A stretch of 6,856 nucleotides of DNA from Thermoplasmata archaeon (GCA_030043505.1 JASHXN010000098.1:1-6856); one strand, 5' to 3'. Numbered from the stretch's first letter, positions 1 to 6,141 are shown. Notes: generated by a model not told the origin, from the sequence alone. A program made the numbers and translations.

Positions 1-115
1 GTCGCACGGGGACGCCTCGGACGAGTTCGGTCCTGTGGGCGAATCGTTTCGGGTCGGACCTTGCTGATCTACGACATTGTGACGCGCATCCTTTATAGGA
101 ATCAACGACATCATA
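1..115. other. Leader region with possible tail of an upstream gene
   Basis: This stretch comes before the first complete gene and is poorer in G+C than most of the window. In forward frame 2 an open frame enters from the left edge and stops at a TGA at 65-67, giving about 21 residues (SHGDASDEFGPVGESFRVGP plus C). It could be the C-terminus of a gene outside the window, but it is too short to judge. The right half holds a TATA-like box for the following gene. Confidence 0.25.
92..99 (+). promoter_or_regulatory. TATA-like box of the DUF4143 ATPase gene
   Basis: TTTATAGG stands out in this GC-rich DNA and matches the archaeal TATA consensus. Its centre is about 20 nt before the ATG at 116 and about 29 nt before the in-frame ATG at 125. 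Archaeal transcription usually starts about 25-30 nt from the TATA centre, so the transcript probably begins near 120-125. This favours leaderless translation from ATG 125 over ATG 116. Confidence 0.55.
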
Positions 116-1582
116 ATGTTGCAGATGCCGGCCGACCCGGAACGCCTCCTCCAGATCCTGTCCGAAGCCAATCCGTGGTGGACCGGCGTCGGCGTACCGG
201 CCTCGCTCGCTCCCCCCTTCCGTCGGCGCGACTTCTTCGTCCTTCGGAGGAAGCTCGAGGATCGACCGATCGTCGCGCTCGCCGGGCCCCGACAGGTTGG
301 AAAGACCACGCTGATGTACCAGCTGCTTCGCGACCTCTTGGAGCGCGGGGTGGCACCGAACCGCATCCTGTTCGCCAGTTTCGACCTCCCCGGCCTCGGC
401 TTGGCCGCGTCCGATCCTCTCAACGACGTGATCCGAACCTTCGAGGAGCGGATCCTACGCACCCCGTTTCGCGAGCTGGACGGGCCCGTGTACATCCTGC
501 TCGATGAAGTGACCAAGGCGACGAACTGGCATCGCGACCTCAAGGGCTGGTTCGACTTTCGCTACCCGCTGCGCTTCCTGGTCTCGTCCAGTTCGAACTC
601 CGAACTGAAGGCCGGGGCCGCCGCGAGCTTGACCGGACGCCTCTCCAGCCATCTGCTGCTGAGCTGGAAATTCGTCGACGTCCTGTCGCTGAGAACCGGG
701 GACTATCCGACCAACGATGCCTACCTCGAAGCCCGGAGCGACGTCGAAGCTGCGGTGCGGCGAGGCAAGCCGGAGCTGCTCCACGCCGCCTTGGCCCGGC
801 TCCGGCCGCGATCGGCCCGGCGCCGGGTTTCGATCGGTGCGACCCTCGACTGGTATCTCTTGGTCGACGGCTACCCGGAGTTGGCCGGAGCCTCGGACAC
901 CGCGGCGTGCGCCCGGCGCCTCGACGAGTACGTGAAGCTGACCCTCGCCCACGACCTGTATCGTTTCCATCAGATCCGCTCGTCGACCCGGGTGCTCGAG
1001 GAGCTGCTCAGTCTCATCGCCGTCCAGAGCGGGGGCCTGGTCAGCTACGCGGGCCTCGCGGAGCCGGTGGGACTCGAACAACGGACCCTGGTCGAATATC
1101 TGGACTACCTCGAAGAGGCGTTCCTCATCTCTCGGGCTTCGTTCTACTCTCGCAGCCGGCAGTCTCGGCTTCGGAAGCAAAAGAAGCTGTACGTCCCCAA
1201 TCCCGGCATCCTGAACGTCCTTCGGGGAAGGCTCGACCGTTCGGTGCTCACGAGCCCGGAGGAGATGGGCCTGATCGTCGAGTCGGTCGTCCACGAGCAC
1301 GCGAAGCGCCTCGCGTTCAACCTCGGTGCCGGACCGGCCCCGGCGGTCTTCTACTGGAGGAATCGGCGGGGCCAGGAAGTCGATATCGTCGTCGAGATCG
1401 GCGGCAAGCCGTTGCCCATCGAGGTGAAGTATCGCGCCGACCCGCATCAACACCTGGAAGGGATTCGAAGCTTCCTGGAAGAGAAGGAGGCGCCGTTCGG
1501 GCTCGTGGTGACGAAGGACCTGCTCGAGTTGTCCCCTCCCCTCCTCTTCGTTCCCCTGACGGACTTTCTGATGCTCGCCTGA
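116..1582 (+). CDS. AAA_14 / DUF4143 family ATPase
   Basis: Predicted P-loop ATPase of 488 aa, or 485 aa if translation begins at ATG 125, which suits the TATA box better. Numbering here is from ATG 116. Walker A is GPRQVGKTT (residues 57-65, Lys63), the form typical of the AAA_14 family, and Walker B is YILLDE with Asp130-Glu131. A family-typical GRLSSHLLLSW segment follows. After about residue 200 comes a helical, winged-helix-like part (LVDGYPELAG, then a leucine-rich region). The C-terminal DUF4143 region holds EVDIVVE and PIEVKY, so Asp423, Glu436 and Lys438 form a PD-(D/E)XK-like pattern. Such proteins are abundant and often multicopy in archaea; their cellular role is not established. 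The length is normal for the family and both ends look intact. Codons use A or T in the third position more often than the other genes here, which suggests horizontal acquisition. It is monocistronic in this window. Family assignment is secure; function is unknown. Confidence 0.9.
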   Translation: MLQMPADPERLLQILSEANPWWTGVGVPASLAPPFRRRDFFVLRRKLEDRPIVALAGPRQVGKTTLMYQLLRDLLERGVAPNRILFASFDLPGLGLAASDPLNDVIRTFEERILRTPFRELDGPVYILLDEVTKATNWHRDLKGWFDFRYPLRFLVSSSSNSELKAGAAASLTGRLSSHLLLSWKFVDVLSLRTGDYPTNDAYLEARSDVEAAVRRGKPELLHAALARLRPRSARRRVSIGATLDWYLLVDGYPELAGASDTAACARRLDEYVKLTLAHDLYRFHQIRSSTRVLEELLSLIAVQSGGLVSYAGLAEPVGLEQRTLVEYLDYLEEAFLISRASFYSRSRQSRLRKQKKLYVPNPGILNVLRGRLDRSVLTSPEEMGLIVESVVHEHAKRLAFNLGAGPAPAVFYWRNRRGQEVDIVVEIGGKPLPIEVKYRADPHQHLEGIRSFLEEKEAPFGLVVTKDLLELSPPLLFVPLTDFLMLA

Positions 1583-1641
1583 CGCCGTAGCCGCGGCCAA
1601 CCTCGGCCCGGGGGCCGCTCCGACCCCCCTGTCGGATCCGC

Positions 1642-1667
1642 GCGAGGGCCCGAACGGGCCCCCTCGC
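1642..1667. terminator. GC-rich inverted repeat, possible 3'-end hairpin
   Basis: GCGAGGGCCC and GGGCCCCCTCGC pair around a GAAC loop with a two-base CC bulge, giving ten base pairs. It sits 60 nt after the DUF4143 stop codon. There is no downstream T run, so a terminator role is only positional inference. GC-rich DNA produces such hairpins by chance. Confidence 0.25.
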
Positions 1668-1699
1668 CCCTCGTCGTCCGAACCGCCGAGCCGTGCCGG

Positions 1700-1712
1700 G
1701 CCCCGTGGGGGC
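1700..1712. terminator. Short GC hairpin behind the tRNA 3' end
   Basis: GCCCC and GGGGC pair around a GTG loop (CAC on the tRNA strand), about 30 nt beyond the tRNA 3' end on the minus strand. It could mark the transcript end or a processing boundary. There is no T tract and the evidence is weak. Confidence 0.15.
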
Positions 1713-1741
1713 TCCGTGCGGTCGGCGGGAGGTTAGAATCG

Positions 1742-1843
1742 TGTCGGAGGGGGGATTTGAACCCCCGACCCCAGGATCTCTCCCGCCGGCCCGTCGGGCC
1801 GTCGCTATGAGTCCCGTGCTCTGCCAGGCTGAGCCACTCCGAC
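1742..1843 (-). tRNA. tRNA-Met (CAU), probably elongator, with intron
   Basis: The minus strand folds into a full cloverleaf of 74 nt after intron removal. The acceptor stem is GTCGGAG/CTCCGAC with discriminator A73. The D stem is GCTC/GAGC with a loop containing G18-G19. The anticodon stem is CGGGA/TCCTG (one G-U pair), and the anticodon loop is CT-CAT-A-A. A 5-nt variable region GGGTC leads to a T stem GGGGG/CCCCC with loop TTCAAAT. The anticodon CAT (complement of 1807-1809) gives Met. The initiator is unlikely because the stem lacks three consecutive G-C pairs and pair 1-72 is G-C rather than A-U. A tRNA-Ile2, whose C34 would be modified to read AUA, cannot be excluded by eye. CCA is not encoded. 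It starts 35 nt after the S3Ae stop codon with no TATA box between, so cotranscription with the ribosomal protein gene and processing by RNase P and tRNase Z is likely. Confidence 0.93.
1778..1805 (-). other. tRNA intron (28 nt) with bulge-helix-bulge
   Basis: The intron is inserted after position 37, the canonical archaeal site. An internal hairpin of six pairs (CGGCCC/GGGCCG, loop GAC) is extended by two more pairs beyond an A-G mismatch. Exon nucleotides 32-34 (CUC) pair with GAG near the intron 3' end, with an A-G opposition completing a four-position central helix. This leaves 3-nt bulges U36-A37-intron1 and intron27-28-A38, and both splice sites fall after the second bulge nucleotide. 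That is the shape cut by the archaeal tRNA splicing endonuclease. Boundaries were derived by hand folding. Confidence 0.85.
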
Positions 1844-1878
1844 AGGGATCACAGGATCGCCATCGACCCCGGAGGCGG

Positions 1879-2604
1879 CTACGCCGCGGGGCTCGCTCCG
1901 GCTTCCTCGACCGTCTCCGGCGCCCCCTCGGGGGCGGACGGACCCTCCGGCGGGGCCGCCTCGGGCGGCACCATCGGGATCTCGTCGGAGACGACGCCGA
2001 GCACGACCGAGCGGCGGATCTCGATCTTCTTGAGCGGGTAGAGCGACTTCACGCCGTGGGCGAGGAGCTTCGACAGCTCCCCCTGGATGATCTCCTGGAC
2101 GAACTCCGCCGACGTGCGGAGCTTCGCCTCCTCCGTGAGCACCTCCACGATGCGGTGGCGAAGTTCGGCGCGGAGGCGGGTCTGCAACCGCTGCTCGCCG
2201 ACGGCGACCGGCTTGAGGATGATGTCGACCCCGTCCTTGGTCGTCACGGTGAGCGAAAGGTCGATCTTCGACCGCTTACGGCGCGCCAGACGGCGGACGT
2301 AGTCGCTCGTCAGGTCGTGGCCGATGAACCGCGCCTCGGCGAACCCGTCGCCCGTGAGCCGCTCGAGCCGGAACCGCAGCTTGACGTGGGCCTTCCCCGT
2401 GTCCGCGGCGCCCGACAGCTCCGGGAGGGTCGCCTCCAGCGTGCGGCCGACCAGCTGCTCCGGCTCCGTCGCGGCCGTCTCTCCGAGGTCGACGTGCTGG
2501 AACAGGCCGGGGGCGCGGATCTTGAACCAGTGCTTGGAGCGCCACTTGTCCTTGACCGTGCGCGCCAGCGCCGGCTTCTTCGCCGCCGTCTCCTTGTCGG
2601 CCAT
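1879..2604 (-). CDS. rps3ae: 30S ribosomal protein S3Ae (eS1)
   Basis: Encodes 241 aa matching the archaeal/eukaryotic small-subunit protein S3Ae (eukaryotic S3a, eS1), which sits on the 30S platform near the mRNA exit. The N-terminal basic segment contains KDKWRSKHWFKIRAPGLF, the hallmark opening of the family. The core follows with GRTLEATLPELSG, a KAHVKLRFRL strand, FIGHDLTSDYVRRLARRKRSK (about residues 93-113), and the C-terminal half with VQEIIQGELSKLLAHGVKSLYPLKKIEIRRS, which is strongly conserved. The last 30 or so residues form an acidic Pro/Ala/Glu-rich tail, likely disordered and not part of the core fold. The start ATG (complement of 2602-2604) gives the usual N-terminus, and no Shine-Dalgarno sequence precedes it. 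The gene is transcribed away from the AAA+ ATPase gene and leads straight into the tRNA. Identity is near certain. Confidence 0.97.
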   Translation of the reverse strand: MADKETAAKKPALARTVKDKWRSKHWFKIRAPGLFQHVDLGETAATEPEQLVGRTLEATLPELSGAADTGKAHVKLRFRLERLTGDGFAEARFIGHDLTSDYVRRLARRKRSKIDLSLTVTTKDGVDIILKPVAVGEQRLQTRLRAELRHRIVEVLTEEAKLRTSAEFVQEIIQGELSKLLAHGVKSLYPLKKIEIRRSVVLGVVSDEIPMVPPEAAPPEGPSAPEGAPETVEEAGASPAA

Positions 2605-2629
2605 CGAGCGCGCGGGCGAGCCGGGTGCC

Positions 2630-2642
2630 CTACTTCAATCTT
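2630..2642 (-). promoter_or_regulatory. Candidate promoter element of rps3ae
   Basis: On the minus strand AAGATTGAAGTAG is the only AT-rich stretch before the rps3ae start, centred about 31 nt upstream of the ATG. It is a poor match to the TATA consensus, but its position fits a leaderless or short-leader transcript. No Shine-Dalgarno is seen. Confidence 0.3.
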
Positions 2643-2678
2643 GGGGACGCCTTCGGGGGGCCCTGCTCCGACCGCTCG

Positions 2679-2694
2679 GCCCCCGGTTGGGGGC
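2679..2694. repeat. Inverted repeat in the divergent intergenic region
   Basis: GCCCCC and GGGGGC are separated by GGTT, a six-pair perfect palindrome 60 nt before the AAA+ ATPase start, between the two divergent promoters. It could be an operator or chance in GC-rich DNA. Confidence 0.25.
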
Positions 2695-2723
2695 GCGTGC
2701 CGGTCGGCCGTGCGCTCGCAAAA

Positions 2724-2731
2724 CTACATAT
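2724..2731 (+). promoter_or_regulatory. TATA box of the AAA+ ATPase gene
   Basis: CTACATAT lies just after a purine-rich GCAAAA segment that could act as a BRE. Its centre is about 26 nt before the GTG at 2754, the spacing expected for leaderless archaeal transcripts. This fixes the ATPase start better than any other signal, and no Shine-Dalgarno is present. Confidence 0.65.
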
Positions 2732-2753
2732 CTCGAACCTAGTTGCGCGCGCC

Positions 2754-4289
2754 GTGAGCGCCTCCTCCCGGGACGGTCCCACGCCCGGGACCCGTGCGAC
2801 CGCCGCCGAACTGAAGGCGGCCAAGGCGCCGGTCGACTCCCCGGCCGACCGGTTCCGGCGGCACGTGCTCAAGGCGCTCGAGACGTTCCGCGGCCGGGGC
2901 CTGGACCGCGGCGAAGCGGTGCGGGCGCTGTTCCCGCGCACGATCCTCCCCGAAGGGACGTACGACGACCTGATCGCCGCCCTGGTGTCGGGGGCGCACG
3001 TCCTCTTCTTCGGCCCGAGCGGGGCCGGGAAGACGAGCCTCGCGAACGACCTCTGGGAGCTGTTCCCGAAGACCGCGTGGATCGTCGACGGCTGTCCGGT
3101 CCTCGACCACCCGCTCGCGCTCGTCGACGCGGCCGTGGCCGCCCGCTTCCCCCCGTGCCCGATCTGCCGCCGACGGTTCGCCCCGAGCGGCGATCTGGCC
3201 AGCTTCGACCCGACGACCGTCGACCCCGGTAGGGTCCCCGGGGTCTACGCCATCCTCCGCGAGGGGTTCGGCTTCGCCCGCGTGCAGGGAAGTTCCGAGG
3301 TCTTCCCCGACCACCTGACCGGGAACATCAACCTCCGCAAGTTGGAGGAGGTCGGCGACCCGATGAGCCCGCTCGTGCTCGAGCCGGGCAAGCTCCTCCA
3401 GGCGAACCGGGGCTTCCTGCTGGTCGACGAGATCGGCAAGCTGCCGCTCGGCACCCAGAACGTGCTGCTGCAGGCGCTCCAGGAAGGTACGGTGACCCCG
3501 TCGAAGTCGCGCGAGTCGTTCCCGGCGTCGTTCGTGGCGGTGGCGACGTCGAACCTCTCCGACCTCGACAACATCAACGATCCGCTCTCGGACCGGCTCA
3601 CGAGCCTGCACGTCGGCTTCAACGACCGGCACGGCGACAACCGCCGGATCGTCGAGCTCGGCCGCGACCGGCCCGGGGACGTCTACCTGCCGGAGATCCT
3701 CACCGACGCCGGCGTCCGGGTGATCGAGGCGTGGCGCCTCCGGATGAGCGAGGAGAACCCGGATGTCGGGGAGGTCGGCTCGAACCGGACCCTCATCGAC
3801 GTGGCGGAGCGGACCGGGGCGATCGCCGTCCTGGCGGGACGCTCGGTCGCCTCCAGCGCCGACCTGAAGGCCGGTCTCCTGCACGCGATGCGCGGCCGGA
3901 TCCGGGCCCGCAGCGGCGACTCGTTCCGGCAGAACGCCAAGCGCGTCCAGGAGTTCATCGACCAGTACGCCGAGCCGGCGCTCAAGCGGAGCGCGGGCGT
4001 CTACTGGTGCCGCTACTACTCCGGGACCCTGAAGGAGCAGGCGAAGGACGCCGAAGCGCTCGTCGGCGAGGGCCGCCGGCTGAAGGACGACGCGGCGCTG
4101 GTCGCCGGGCTCGCCCGCGACGCGTCGCAGTTCCCCCGCTTCCGCGCGTTCGCCAGCTACGTCGCCGAGCGGGAGAAGCCGGACCCCCCGAGCGCGCCGA
4201 CCGACGCCGCCGTCCAGGTGTTCCGCCTCTTGGAGGAGTTCTCGCTGTTCTCCTGCAAGGAGGAGGACCGCGACGACGCCCCCCTCTAG
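2754..4289 (+). CDS. MoxR / Mg-chelatase-I-like AAA+ ATPase
   Basis: Encodes 511 aa from the GTG at 2754, chosen for the TATA box 26 nt upstream; an in-frame start at 2625 would run back through that promoter. Residues 1-40 look disordered. The AAA+ core shows Walker A GPSGAGKTS (87-95, Lys93), a GNINLRKLEE...PGKLLQANRG segment like the helix-2 insert of the MoxR/ChlI clade, Walker B LLVDEIGK (Asp225-Glu226), sensor 1 ATSN (Asn267) and the arginine finger PLSDR (Arg281). All ATPase residues are present, so it should be active, probably as a ring. Between Walker A and the helix-2 insert is a short insert with Cys135-Pro-Ile-Cys138, plus Cys114 earlier. A lid and a helical C-terminal extension follow (about 300-511). 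In related systems such an ATPase works with a VWA partner to remodel or mature a target complex, and the next frame supplies that partner. The gene ends CCCCCCTCTAG, where a one-base shift would enter the VWA frame. PrkA-like kinase ATPases are a less likely alternative. The substrate is unknown. Confidence 0.9.
   Translation: MSASSRDGPTPGTRATAAELKAAKAPVDSPADRFRRHVLKALETFRGRGLDRGEAVRALFPRTILPEGTYDDLIAALVSGAHVLFFGPSGAGKTSLANDLWELFPKTAWIVDGCPVLDHPLALVDAAVAARFPPCPICRRRFAPSGDLASFDPTTVDPGRVPGVYAILREGFGFARVQGSSEVFPDHLTGNINLRKLEEVGDPMSPLVLEPGKLLQANRGFLLVDEIGKLPLGTQNVLLQALQEGTVTPSKSRESFPASFVAVATSNLSDLDNINDPLSDRLTSLHVGFNDRHGDNRRIVELGRDRPGDVYLPEILTDAGVRVIEAWRLRMSEENPDVGEVGSNRTLIDVAERTGAIAVLAGRSVASSADLKAGLLHAMRGRIRARSGDSFRQNAKRVQEFIDQYAEPALKRSAGVYWCRYYSGTLKEQAKDAEALVGEGRRLKDDAALVAGLARDASQFPRFRAFASYVAEREKPDPPSAPTDAAVQVFRLLEEFSLFSCKEEDRDDAPL
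4279..4289 (+). promoter_or_regulatory. C6 run before UAG, possible +1 frameshift site
   Basis: Six C residues (4279-4284) are followed by TCTAG at the very end of the ATPase gene. Reading GCC CCC, skipping one C, then TCT AGC CCG GAG continues without a stop into the VWA frame, which lacks a normal start codon. A slippery CCC-C next to a stop codon is a plausible +1 shift site, and a homopolymer is also the commonest place for a one-base sequence error. Both are inference. Confidence 0.3.
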
Positions 4290-4296
4290 CCCGGAG

Positions 4297-6084
4297 ATCA
4301 CCCTTCCGGACTGTTCGGCGTTCCCGGACGACGTTCGTTCCGACGACCTCCTGGACGCGGTCGACCGCGCGGAGCTGATCCGCGCCCTCGCCGAGGGGGG
4401 CGTCGAAGGGGCCCGCGAGCTCCTCGCCCGGAAGTCCGAGGTCGAAGGGGAGGTTCGGGACCGGCTCGAGCGGCTCCGCGAGCGGCTGCGGCGCCAGGTC
4501 GCCCGCCAGGTCGCCCAGCGCCTCGACGCCTACGACCGCCGCGTCGCCGAGCTCGACGCCGTCGCGCAGCGCTCGGACGCGGACGTCGCCGCGCGGATCG
4601 CCGAGCTCGAGGACCGCCTCCGCCGCTCCCGCGCCGTCGACTGGTCGAAGCTTCCGCCGTCCGACCTGTGGGACGACGTCCAGCACGCGCTCCTCGTCCC
4701 GGAAGCGTCGTGGAACCAGCCGGCGCCCCGGCTGAGCCTGTGGGGCCGGATCCGGGAGGCGTTCCGTCGGTTCGGCGCCTGGCTCCGGGGCCTCTTCTCC
4801 CGGAAGAAGAAGGCGAAGACGCCGCCGCGGAAGGAGCGGACCGTCCCGTTCGCGACGCTGGCGGCCGACGGGCGTGCGCTCGGCAGTTCCGAGCTGGGCG
4901 AGGCGCTCGCCCGGCTCTCCGCCCCGGAGCAGCAGGAGCTCGCGAACCGGGTCGAGGGGAAGCTCCGCGCCCGCGAGCGGGAGCTCGAGCGCGAGGCGGA
5001 GGAGAAGCGCCGCGCCGCCGAAGCGCAGCGGCGGCAGCTCGAGCGGGAACGGGAGGAGGCGCGCCGCCGCGCCGAGCAGGAGACGAGCCGCACGATCCGG
5101 GACGCAGAGGAGCACCGGCTCGAACGGGAGTTGAAGGAGCGCGGGTTCGTCGCCGAGCGGGGCGGCGAGCTCGCCGTGACGTACGGCCTGGTCGAGCGGT
5201 TCGCCCGGCTCCTGCTGGAGGAGACGAGCCGACAGCTCCCCGGCGACGTCCGCTTGTCGCTCCGGGGCGGCGGGTCGACCGGCATCTACGAGAAGGCGCG
5301 CCTGCGGCGTCCGGAGGAGGTCGCCCACCTGGACGTGCCCAGCTCGCTGCTCGAGGCCCGCCTCACCGGCTCCAAGCACATCGACGAGGCGACCAGCTTC
5401 GTCTACCGGGAGATCACGAGCGAGCGGGTCCACGTCGTCGTCGCCTTCGACCGCTCCGGCAGCATGGCCGAGAACGGGAAGCTCGACGCGGCGAAGAAGT
5501 CGCTCCTCGCGCTGTACGTCGCCGTCCGGCGCCGGTACCCGGACGCGACGGTCGACGTCCTCGCCTTCGACAACCACGTCGCCGCCCTGGACCTGGTGGA
5601 GCTCTGGGAGTGCAAACCGGGCGCGTTCACCAACACCGCCGAAGCGCTCCGGGCGGCGCACCTCTTGCTCCAGGCGTCGCGCGCCAGCCGCCGCGAATTG
5701 TTCCTGATCACCGACGGCCTGCCCGAGGCGTACACCGACGAGCTCGGCCAGGTCCGCTCGGGCCAGCTGGACGTCGCCATGGAGCACGCGCTGGAGCGGG
5801 CCCGGGAGCTGGCGACGGTCGGTCCGCTCCGGAGCGCCGTCCTCCTGCTCAAGAGCGAGCACCCCGAGTACGAGACCGCCGCCCGGGCGATCGCCCGGAC
5901 GTTGGGCGGCGAGATGGTCGTCACCGAGCCGACCCATCTCGGGATCGAACTGCTCGTCCGGTGGGCCGGAGGGACCGAGACCGAGCAGCGTCCCCGGAAC
6001 CCGGTCCCCCCGCCGCCCCCGGCGGCGGCGCCGCGAGGCCCGAAGGGCCGTCGTCGGAAGTCGGACCGCCGGATGGGCGGCTGA
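4297..6084 (+). CDS. Coiled-coil VWA-domain protein, start unresolved
   Basis: The frame is open from 4084 to the TGA at 6082-6084 but has no ATG, GTG or TTG before a TTG at 5131. The left edge given (ATC at 4297, next to GGAG) is nominal and gives about 595 aa. CTG at 4351 or a +1 shift from the ATPase gene are alternatives. Coding before 5131 is supported by almost exclusive G/C third positions, low-GC second positions and coherent protein features. In order these are an acidic helical N-terminus (LDAVDRAELIRALAEGG), a coiled coil to about 4632, a Trp-containing DWSKLPPSDLWDD segment, a cationic amphipathic helix (4732-4812) and a second highly charged coiled coil (about 4927-5145). The VWA domain follows with a complete MIDAS: DRSGS (5449-5463), FTNT threonines (5629 and 5635) and LITDG Asp (5713). 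The tail is proline-rich and basic. The MIDAS should bind Mg2+ and a ligand acidic residue. It is most likely the partner of the preceding ATPase, as in RavA/ViaA or ChlI/ChlD. Confidence 0.85.
   Translation: MTLPDCSAFPDDVRSDDLLDAVDRAELIRALAEGGVEGARELLARKSEVEGEVRDRLERLRERLRRQVARQVAQRLDAYDRRVAELDAVAQRSDADVAARIAELEDRLRRSRAVDWSKLPPSDLWDDVQHALLVPEASWNQPAPRLSLWGRIREAFRRFGAWLRGLFSRKKKAKTPPRKERTVPFATLAADGRALGSSELGEALARLSAPEQQELANRVEGKLRARERELEREAEEKRRAAEAQRRQLEREREEARRRAEQETSRTIRDAEEHRLERELKERGFVAERGGELAVTYGLVERFARLLLEETSRQLPGDVRLSLRGGGSTGIYEKARLRRPEEVAHLDVPSSLLEARLTGSKHIDEATSFVYREITSERVHVVVAFDRSGSMAENGKLDAAKKSLLALYVAVRRRYPDATVDVLAFDNHVAALDLVELWECKPGAFTNTAEALRAAHLLLQASRASRRELFLITDGLPEAYTDELGQVRSGQLDVAMEHALERARELATVGPLRSAVLLLKSEHPEYETAARAIARTLGGEMVVTEPTHLGIELLVRWAGGTETEQRPRNPVPPPPPAAAPRGPKGRRRKSDRRMGG
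4492..4515 (+). repeat. Perfect 12-bp tandem duplication in coiled coil
   Basis: CGCCAGGTCGCC occurs twice in tandem, encoding Arg-Gln-Val-Ala twice inside the first coiled coil of the VWA protein. It keeps the frame and adds just over one helical turn, consistent with local slippage. Confidence 0.7.
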
Positions 6085-6106
6085 CGCTGCCGCTCGAGCG
6101 GTGAGG

Positions 6107-6114
6107 CTTTATCG
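6107..6114 (+). promoter_or_regulatory. TATA-like box of the small downstream gene
   Basis: CTTTATCG lies in the 60-nt gap after the VWA stop, centred about 35 nt before the ATG at 6145. A transcript starting about 26 nt downstream would carry a leader of roughly 9 nt, just enough to include the GAGGAG motif. The small gene may therefore have its own promoter besides readthrough from the VWA gene. Confidence 0.45.
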
Positions 6115-6135
6115 GACCTCCGCGCCAACCGCGCC

Positions 6136-6141
6136 GAGGAG
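6136..6141 (+). promoter_or_regulatory. Shine-Dalgarno-like GAGGAG before the small gene
   Basis: GAGGAG ends three bases before the ATG at 6145; with GAGG as the core, the spacing is five. It supports this start and is the clearest ribosome binding site at a gene start in the window, where other genes look leaderless. Confidence 0.5.

Larger units (their letters stand above)
1583..1741. other. Convergent intergenic gap with GC hairpins
   Basis: The gap lies between the 3' end of the DUF4143 gene and the 3' end of the minus-strand tRNA. No convincing coding frame is seen. It contains several G/C inverted repeats but no T-rich tract on either strand, so archaeal U-tract termination is not evident. 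Confidence 0.5.

Noticed and set aside
455..1600. Minus-strand open frame of 381 residues opposite the DUF4143 gene
   Set aside because: It is antisense to a gene with clear Walker A, Walker B and DUF4143 motifs, and its own translation shows no domain.
1693..2742. Plus-strand frame of 349 residues across the tRNA and rps3ae
   Set aside because: It runs antisense through a tRNA and a ribosomal protein gene and has no motif.
2625..2753. N-terminal extension of the AAA+ ATPase back to 2625
   Set aside because: It would place the start upstream of a well-positioned TATA box and overlap the rps3ae promoter region. The extra residues look like translated intergenic DNA.
2739..4301. Minus-strand open frame of 520 residues opposite the AAA+ ATPase
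   Set aside because: It is a long antisense frame expected from very GC-rich coding DNA and has no recognisable motif.
4287..4380. Reading the ATPase UAG as pyrrolysine and continuing in frame
   Set aside because: The same frame after the UAG is Arg/Pro/Gly-rich with no coding character. The real coding continuation is one base over.
3982..5937. Minus-strand open frame of 651 residues
   Set aside because: It is the antisense shadow of the ATPase end and the VWA gene. The translation is Arg/Gly/Pro/Leu-rich with no domain motifs, while the plus strand carries Walker and MIDAS motifs.
5131..6084. TTG at 5131 as the true start of the VWA gene (317 aa)
   Set aside because: It would begin in the middle of a continuous charged coiled coil and discard about 800 bases with strong coding character, including the amphipathic helix. 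It remains possible only as an internal start.
4668..6104. Plus-strand frame of 478 residues from a GTG, overlapping the VWA gene
   Set aside because: It is the longest frame with a normal start in this stretch and could mislead gene finders. Its translation is low-complexity Arg/Gly/Ala/Pro, whereas the overlapping frame holds the VWA MIDAS.
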